Positions 63,524 to 64,000 of a stretch of 64,000 nucleotides of DNA are shown here, one piece after another. Positions within the stretch are counted from its first letter, which is position 1, and each line of letters starts with the position of its first letter. A model generated the notes under the pieces. That model made no database searches, was not told the origin of the DNA, and saw only the letters and a program-made list of their open reading frames with translations. Source of the stretch: Rhynchopus sp. YZ270_cl-10 (taxonomy: Eukaryota > Euglenozoa > Diplonemea > Diplonemida > Diplonemidae); NCBI GenBank assembly GCA_964035575.1, contig OZ037912.1:992001-1056000 (forward strand), written 5' to 3'. The position numbers and the translations under genes are program-made.

Positions 63524-64000
63524 ATGTGTCGTGTGCTCGTGGCTGTGTGTGCCACGTGGTGCATTGCAGGTGTCAGTGCCACGTGTCCTCTGCCTGTCGG
63601 GGGTGAAAACTATTTCAGTGTCTCCGCCACACTTACCTTTATGCAGGGGGTTGCATGCCCAGAGCTGCAGGCACTGTCTGCAGCCAACCCAAACGTCACA
63701 ATGCGGTCATTCAAAAAGAAAGACATATTCAGCATAATAAGCGAATACGGGCGCTCCCTCAACGAAGATGTGGAACTTCTCCAGCACGAGGCCTTCGAGA
63801 CAGGACACACACCAAACGATGTCTACTCAGTCGGGGGCTCTTGGATACCGATCTCGATTGAGAGCTTCGCACCCCTTGGGCAGGCAGTGGCAGAAGGTGT
63901 CATGCCTGTGTGGCAGCAGAAGAACCGTGATGGTGAAGTCGTCAACGTTCCATACGTCGGCTCACGCCTTGTGATGTACTACCGCCGTGACCTGTTTGAG
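63524..64000 (+). CDS. Receptor 3, 5' part (partial at window end)
   Basis: The frame is open for 159 codons to the window edge. It encodes the signal peptide and the first part of the solute-binding domain, and differs from receptor 1 at only three residues that I can see, all in the first 40 (for example VAVCATWCIAG against VAACASWCIAG). The DNA upstream of the ATG is unrelated to that of receptor 1. It is preceded by a run of about 16 G and by a transposon end at 63450, so its promoter or trans-splice region may be new. The rest of the gene lies outside the window. Confidence 0.9.
   Translation, partial: MCRVLVAVCATWCIAGVSATCPLPVGGENYFSVSATLTFMQGVACPELQALSAANPNVTMRSFKKKDIFSIISEYGRSLNEDVELLQHEAFETGHTPNDVYSVGGSWIPISIESFAPLGQAVAEGVMPVWQQKNRDGEVVNVPYVGSRLVMYYRRDLFE

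Noticed and set aside
1-64000. tRNA, rRNA and spliced-leader RNA genes
   Set aside because: I looked for cloverleaf A/B boxes, rRNA landmarks and the kinetoplastid and diplonemid leader ending TTTCTGTACTTTATTG-like; none was seen. A covariance search would be decisive.

Overview
The window looks like nuclear DNA of a protist, most likely a euglenozoan and within that group best matched by a diplonemid-like genome; this assignment is inference. Every well-supported gene (14 complete or partial loci plus one doubtful one) reads on the + strand. Most start codons are preceded within about 10-80 bases by a pyrimidine tract ending in AG, as expected for spliced-leader trans-splicing of a polycistronic transcript. 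Several genes also carry ordinary GT-AG cis-introns whose phases match exactly. Coding sequence is GC-rich at third positions. Intergenic DNA is AT-rich and full of homopolymer runs, micro- and minisatellites, hairpins and short inverted-repeat transposons. I found no tRNA, rRNA, CRISPR or spliced-leader RNA gene.

Layout: 0-5 kb, the 3' end of one gene, a doubtful small gene and repeats (a 69-copy array of an 8-bp unit). 5.3 kb, a GNAT acetyltransferase. 7.2-10.0 kb, a 2.8-kb foldback element with nested palindromes. 10.8-17.6 kb, a gene cluster: WD40 protein, SR/RRM-like RNA-binding protein, a prenylated (CaaX) acidic protein and an unknown 440-residue protein. 18.6-23 kb, transposons and two large arrays. 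23.4-26.0 kb, a Cache-HAMP-cyclase-like receptor. 27.3-30.6 kb, a Mutator-like element and another inverted-repeat element. 31.4-36.4 kb, a coiled-coil protein, a decayed minus-strand region and a dynein-D6/ankyrin protein. 36.8-41.8 kb, a retroelement fossil holding a minisatellite. 42.5-50.1 kb, a DTW-domain protein, a DUF393 (DCC) protein and a four-exon membrane protein. 50.4-64.0 kb, a tandem array of three large receptors, the last cut by the window edge.

The most interesting system is that receptor family. Its members join a bacterial-type ABC solute-binding domain, three membrane segments, an extracytoplasmic sensor-like domain, a HAMP-like relay and a class III nucleotide-cyclase-like domain whose catalytic residues are partly replaced. 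Copies one and two are nearly identical in the membrane and HAMP blocks but clearly diverged in the solute-binding and cyclase-like ends. That pattern suggests gene conversion of the relay combined with diversification of input and output.

The second theme is a community of small non-autonomous DNA transposons. Three have perfect 8-bp target duplications and CAG...CTG termini (hAT-like); two of these sit inside copies of the same dispersed hairpin repeat. Others have 9-bp, 11-bp or TA duplications. Several hairpins keep the same 11-base loop while their stems change. Fragments of coding sequence appear to be trapped among these repeats.
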